Of a DNA stretch of 64,000 bases, positions 59,982 through 64,000 are shown piece after piece. The stretch spans positions 56,223,318 through 56,287,317 of the forward strand of contig NW_026262593.1 in assembly GCF_021869535.1 (NCBI RefSeq), read 5' to 3'. Numbering within the stretch: the first letter of the stretch is position 1; every line of letters begins with the position of its first letter. Origin of the DNA: Mytilus californianus (lineage: Eukaryota; Mollusca; Bivalvia; Mytilida; Mytilidae). A model generated the notes under the pieces. That model made no database searches, was not told the origin of the DNA, and saw only the letters and a list, made by a program, of their open reading frames with translations. Both the position numbers and the translations under genes were made by a program.

Positions 59982-60944
59982 TGTAGTACTGACATTTGTT
60001 TAGATTTTACTATATTTTGTAAGCATAAATGATTCCTGTATTGTACAATAATAATTTTATTTTATCTCATGAACAACACAAAGGATGTCAAAAATGGAAG
60101 ATCATGATTTGTACTTTTAACAGAGCACTTGGAATAGCTTGATATGTAGTTAACTGTGTAATATTTTGGCCCTAACAACGATAAAAGGTCATAAATACGC
60201 ATGATACAAAATACAGACACACACGAATCAATCACACGATAAAATGTCTCGCCTGCTTTACTGATCATGAGTGAATTCATATTAGATGTCTTTCAGATAG
60301 AGGTTAGATTTCAAATATCACAGACACTTAATATAAACAATTATCCATGTAAATAAGGTAAATGACAGATGAACCCTGTTAGACGAACATGAACGTCTTA
60401 CAATCATTCTATACTGCTGGTGGAGGCTTCTCCCTGATGGTATCATCAGCCTAGTAGTCAGCATTTCTGTGTTTACATGAATTATCATTGATATGGTTAT
60501 AATTATAAATAAACTGTTTATAAAACTTTGACTTTTTTTTCGAAATACTAAGGATTTTCTACCCAGGAATAGAATACCTTAGCTGTATTTGACAAAACCT
60601 TTCGGAATTTTTGGATCCTCAATCTTCTTCAACTTCCAATTTATAACGTTTTTTTTTTCATTCTTTTCAATATTTCTATCATTTGCAAGATGCAAAAATG
60701 ATTAACATAGATTGGTGTTCTCGTGATATCTTGCAATTGCTCTCGTGTAGTGCAGGAGTTCGTGATGTTTGCGGGATACGTGTTATTTTGTTTAAAGTTT
60801 TCTGTGTAGTGTTTAGGAGACTTATTAGTCTTGTGCATGTTTCGTGGTACTGTGTTTTTCTTTGACCAAAGATTTAGGAATATCCTCTTTGTATTTACTG
60901 CCCTTTTTTGTAGTGAGTCGTCACTACTTATAAAAAAAGTGTAC
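59982..60944. other. 5' flank of the dead B-box copy plus R2 remnant
   Basis: 59982-60299 aligns with 22458-22859. R2 words ('gacagatgaaccctgttaga', 'cgaacatgaacgtctta') lie at 60360-60410. No gene; ORFs 60062-60280 and 60641-60865 are not recognised. Confidence 0.5.
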
Positions 60945-61100
60945 CTAAAATACCGAACTCCAAGGTAAATTCAAAAAGTTGGAAGTCCATAAAAACTGAC
61001 AAGATGAAATTACTTTGTAGGACTTTATCAACCAACCGAACGAATGGAAAACAACTGTCATTTTCATGACTTGGTACATGCATTTTCCAAAGAAAGAATT
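60945..61100 (-). repeat. dispersed tail-type repeat T2, minus orientation
   Basis: 'aaataccgaactccaaggta', 'aattc', 'cgaacgaatggaaaacaact' and 'gtcattttcatgacttggta' with 'catgcattttcc' form the reverse complement of 7600-7860 and 45300-45480. Confidence 0.65.
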
Positions 61101-61273
61101 AACATTATCACAGGATTATGATTCTAGTTATACGATGGTCATTACATGGTTGTGTTTATCCTTCGTTGGATTCTAATTTCTGGGAAGTATCCTTTTGTAC
61201 TTGAATCAACTGCAGTTTGCATATTGGTAGAAGAGTTAAAAAGATTGTTCTACAATGTAGGACACATACTAGT

Positions 61274-62345
61274 AAACTGTTTAACCAATACAAAGCATAT
61301 TATCAGCAATCAAAACCGGGCTTCAAAGTTATTGTGAAACTACCTATTCTAGATATAGAGGTGGCGTAAATCAGATGTGGATACTAAAAAATTCCAAAGA
61401 TCTTTTAGAGTACATACAATCTAAAACTCTTTCATCTTGCAATATTATCAAAACATTTGACTTTTCTACACTTTACACAAGTATTTCCAATTCCAAACTA
61501 AAAGACAAATTGAAAGAGTTGGTCCTGCTTTGTTTCATAAAAAAGAATGGCCAACATAGATACAAGTATCTTGTCTTAGGGAGGGATAAATCCTACTTTG
61601 TAAAAAATCACTCTGATTGAAACAAACATTCTCTGAAACTGACATTATCAAGATGATTGATTTTTCGATAGACGACATATTTGTTACGTTTGGAGGACGT
61701 GTTTTTTAACAAACAATCGGCATTCCCATGTAAACAAACTGTGACCCTCTTCTTGCCGACTTTTTCCTGTATTCATATGAGGCTGACTTCATACAGGAAC
61801 TTCTTAGGAAGAAAGAAAATAAAGCCTTTAACTTTACTTTCCGCTATATAGAGTATGCTCTCTCACTAAATAATTCAAAATTTGGTAACTAAGTTGAACG
61901 CATCTATACCATCAAACTTGAGATAAAGGATACAACAAATACAGTTAAGTCTGCCTCATATCTTGACTCACATCTAGAAATTAAAAATGAAGGTCGGTTG
62001 AAAACAAAATTTTACGACAAAAGTGATGATTTCAGCTTCCCAATTGTGAACTTTCCATTTCTATGTAGCAACATTCCAGCAGCGCCTGCATACGGAGTAT
62101 ATATCTTCCAGTTGATACGATATTCCCAGGCTTGTATTTCCTATCATGATTTCCTTGATAGAGGGATTTTGCTCACAAGGAAGCTATAAAACCAAAAGTT
62201 CCTAGTGGTGAAGTTGAAATCATGCCTTCGTAAGTTTTATGGACGCCATAACGAGTTGTTTGACCGTAATGGAATATCCAGATGATAGCGGATATGTTCG
62301 TAATGTCGTAACTACAATCCCGCCCCTTTTTCCCGAATGTGACCT
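61274..62345 (+). pseudogene. Penelope-like (YIDD-type) reverse transcriptase, inactivated
   Basis: Pieces in order: KLFNQYKAYYQQSKPGFKVI..LPILDIEVA (frame lost at 61367); MWILKNSKDLLEYIQ...FDFSTLYTSISNSKLKDKL...YLVLGRDKSYFVKNHSD (61375-61620, palm motif A with D in FDFSTLYTS); after another frame change, IGIPM-stop-TNCDPLLADFFLYSYEADFIQELL; FNFTFRYIEYALSLNNSKFG; LEIKDTT..VKSASYLDSHLEI; NFPFLCSNIPAAPAYGVYIFQLIRY; FYGRHNELFDRNGIS. In-frame stops lie at 61731-61733, 61890-61892 and 62187-62189. The catalytic YxDD (61845-61856) reads YIEY, so both Asp are lost. No GIY-YIG endonuclease is visible. The element family is from memory; Penelope-like is my best assignment. Confidence 0.85.
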
Positions 62346-62504
62346 ACCGAATTAGATTTATTACCGAGTTTGTACTAACATGAGCAACACGACAGGTGTC
62401 ACATGTGGAGCTTATCTGCTTACCCTTCCGGAGCTCCTGAGATCACCCCAAGTTTTTGATGGGGTTCGTGTTGCTCAGTCTTTAGTTTTCTTTAGTTGTT
62501 TGTT
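62346..62504 (+). repeat. Penelope-like element tail, first part
   Basis: 'taccgagtttgtactaacat', 'gagcaacacgacaggtgtca', 'catgtggagcttatctgctt', 'acccttccggagctcctgag' and 'gggttcgtgttgctcagtct' with 'ttagttttc' directly follow the RT relic. Interrupted by the foldback element at 62505; continues at 63589. Confidence 0.8.
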
Positions 62505-63588
62505 ATGAAGGGCCGTTCGGGTCATAATTCAGTTTGTTACACGTACGTTAGAGGTACGCGTAACACTATGTTCACGTACCCTAGAGTTACGCGTAACATG
62601 TCGTTCATGTACCAAAGAGGTGCACGTAACACTTTGTTCACGTACCCTAGATTTACGCGCGCGTAACATTTTGTTCAGGTACCCTATAGGTGCGCGTAAC
62701 AGTTTGTTCACGTACCTTGGAGGTAAGGATGTGTATTGGATAAGGGAGATATCTGTATCTGTAAAAACTGCTTGAAATTTGGCTATAACCGACAACAAAA
62801 TGAAGAATACTGTTTTCCATGTACACAATATGTTGCCAAAATTAATGTTTAATATAATTATAGGTTAAATCAATAATTTTAACCGAGTTTTAAAACTTTA
62901 AATCAAGTAATGAATAATATTTCCTAAAGGTTATAAAAATAGAACTATAAAAATAATTTGAACCAAGTAGGAGTTATTGATCAAAATAAAAAGAGATAAA
63001 CGCTGACACTTTTTTAAATTATTGCTTTTAAAAATTGCCAAATGGTTTTAAGACAGTTTTTTCTACGATATTAAAATGTTAATAATATTTTAAAATAAAA
63101 AATTCTAATTTTGAATATTTTTGTATCATACACAGAAGAATATGTGGCCGAATTGAATCCTTAACAGTTTTTTATTTAACAAGCCGAGGAAGTACATTGT
63201 TTGAATTTGAAATGATAAAAACATTTATCCAGAATTATCTCCCCTGCTCCATTGTAAATCCCATAGTAAATACTTTCCCATAGTACGTGAACAAATAGTT
63301 ACGTGTAACTCTAGGGTACGTGAACAAAGAGTTACGCGTAACTCTAGGGTACGTGAACAAACAGTTACGCGTAACTCTAAGGTACGTGAACAAAGTGTTA
63401 CGTGTAAAACTAGCGTACGTGAACGAAGTGTGACGTTTACCTCTAGGGTACGTGAACGACCTGTAACGCGTACCTCTAGTGTACGTGTAACAAAATTAAT
63501 TATGACCCGAACGGTCCTTCATAGACCTGTTACGCGTACCTCTAGCGTATGTGTAACAAAATGAATTATGACCCGAACGGCCTTTCAT
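62505..63588. mobile_element. 1.08-kb foldback element with minisatellite arms
   Basis: Outer ends are inverted: ATGAAGGGCCGTTCGGGTCA (62505) against the reverse complement of 63569-63588, continuing through 'taattca.tttgttacac.tacg.tagaggtacgcgtaac'. Arms (62505-62728 and about 63285-63588) consist of about 33-bp units of the type 'gttacgcgtaactctagggt' plus 'acgtgaacaaaca', in opposite orientation in the two arms. The terminal module is duplicated in the right arm (ends at 63528 and 63588). The 560-bp AT-rich centre has no ORF. It interrupts an RT-element tail, which resumes after 63588, proving insertion. The minus ORF 62529-62828 is an arm translated. Confidence 0.88.
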
Positions 63589-63710
63589 ATTTTGTGTCCT
63601 ATTGCTTGTCTTTTGGTCTTTTTTCTTTTTTAGTTATGTCGTTGCCAGTTTAATTTAGACTTATGAGCTTGCATGTCCCTCCGGTATCATTCACCTCTCT
63701 TTTACAGCAT
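63589..63710 (+). repeat. Penelope-like element tail, second part
   Basis: 'tattgcttgtcttttggtct', 'agttatgtcgttgccagttt', 'aatttagacttatgagcttg', 'catgtccctccggtatcatt' and 'cacctctctttta' complete the tail begun at 62346-62504. They match the reversed copies at 92-315 and 38817-39015. Confidence 0.8.
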
Positions 63711-64000
63711 GTTTCAAGACTGAAACTTTAAGTACACTCAAGATGTTGATAAAAGCTGAGTTTTGGTACAACTTGAGAAAACAGATTTGGCTTCAGTATG
63801 AAAGACATCGAGGGGAAACTGGTATTTTTCTTTATTTGAACTCGATTATAAAGGTGTTTGCAGTTAAGCTCTCTTGAAATAACACACCTAAGATCTCTCA
63901 AAGACGTATTGCAAGTGTTTTGATACGTACAGAGTGCGTGCAACTCTTCGAAAAAGTTTTCTTATCTAATGCCCCTTTTTTGAAATTGTCTTGTCTGATC
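63711..64000. other. gene-free end of window
   Basis: No feature recognised; ORF 63728-63943 (minus) has no known domain. Confidence 0.5.

Larger units (their letters stand above)
53890..60560. repeat. segmental duplication B, copy 2 (contains a dead B-box gene)
   Basis: Collinear with 19195-23120, direct orientation. It is enlarged by the TIR element at 55221-55779 and the 2.1-kb element at 56650-58777. The gene, the R2 repeats on both sides and the downstream AATAAA are all shared. Confidence 0.75.

Noticed and set aside
62529..62828. 99-codon minus-strand ORF with repeated VREHSVTRTS
   Set aside because: Lies in the foldback arm and only reflects its tandem units.

Overview
The window is AT-rich, gene-poor animal nuclear DNA. 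It has split genes with canonical splice and poly(A) signals, many simple repeats, and several dispersed repeat families that I recognise from marine mussels. A bivalve, most probably Mytilus or a close relative, is the best reading. The genus rests on remembered repeat families rather than a search. Nothing looks prokaryotic.

Layout. 0-4 kb: the last coding exon (+) of a mitochondrial pyrimidine-nucleotide carrier (SLC25A33/36 family) and a long AT-rich probable 3' UTR. 4-9.9 kb: dispersed repeats, including a family R1 array, a tRNA-headed SINE, a reverse-transcriptase relic and a (CT)n tract. 9.95-11.64 kb: a broken B-box/coiled-coil/beta-propeller (TRIM-like, RING-less) gene. 11.6-17.0 kb: non-coding DNA duplicated at 30.7-38.4 kb. 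17-19.3 kb: reverse-transcriptase and tail relics. 20.77-22.46 kb: the one intact member of the B-box family, 562 aa and intronless. 23.2-25.8 kb: a 21-bp-phased palindromic array, a second palindrome-rich array and an inverted R1 array. 26-30 kb: foldback and SINE repeats. 30.4-30.7 kb: a truncated B-box copy, followed by the second copy of the 7-kb duplication. 38.8-52 kb: repeats only. 52.5-52.9 kb: a probable decayed F-box/LRR gene. 53.9-60.5 kb: a diverged duplicate of the 19.2-23.1 kb block. Its B-box gene is inactivated and split by a young element with 450-bp terminal direct repeats. 61.3-63.7 kb: a dead Penelope-like (YIDD-type) reverse transcriptase whose 3' tail is interrupted by a 1.08-kb foldback element with minisatellite arms.

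Functionally only two loci look alive: the nucleotide carrier exon and the 562-aa B-box protein. All four B-box copies lie on the minus strand. Two sit inside large direct duplications, and two are bracketed by copies of one dispersed repeat (R2). The picture is local birth-and-death of a TRIM-like family driven by repeats. The most unusual structures are non-coding: the 450-bp-repeat element, the foldback element and the 21-bp palindromic array.
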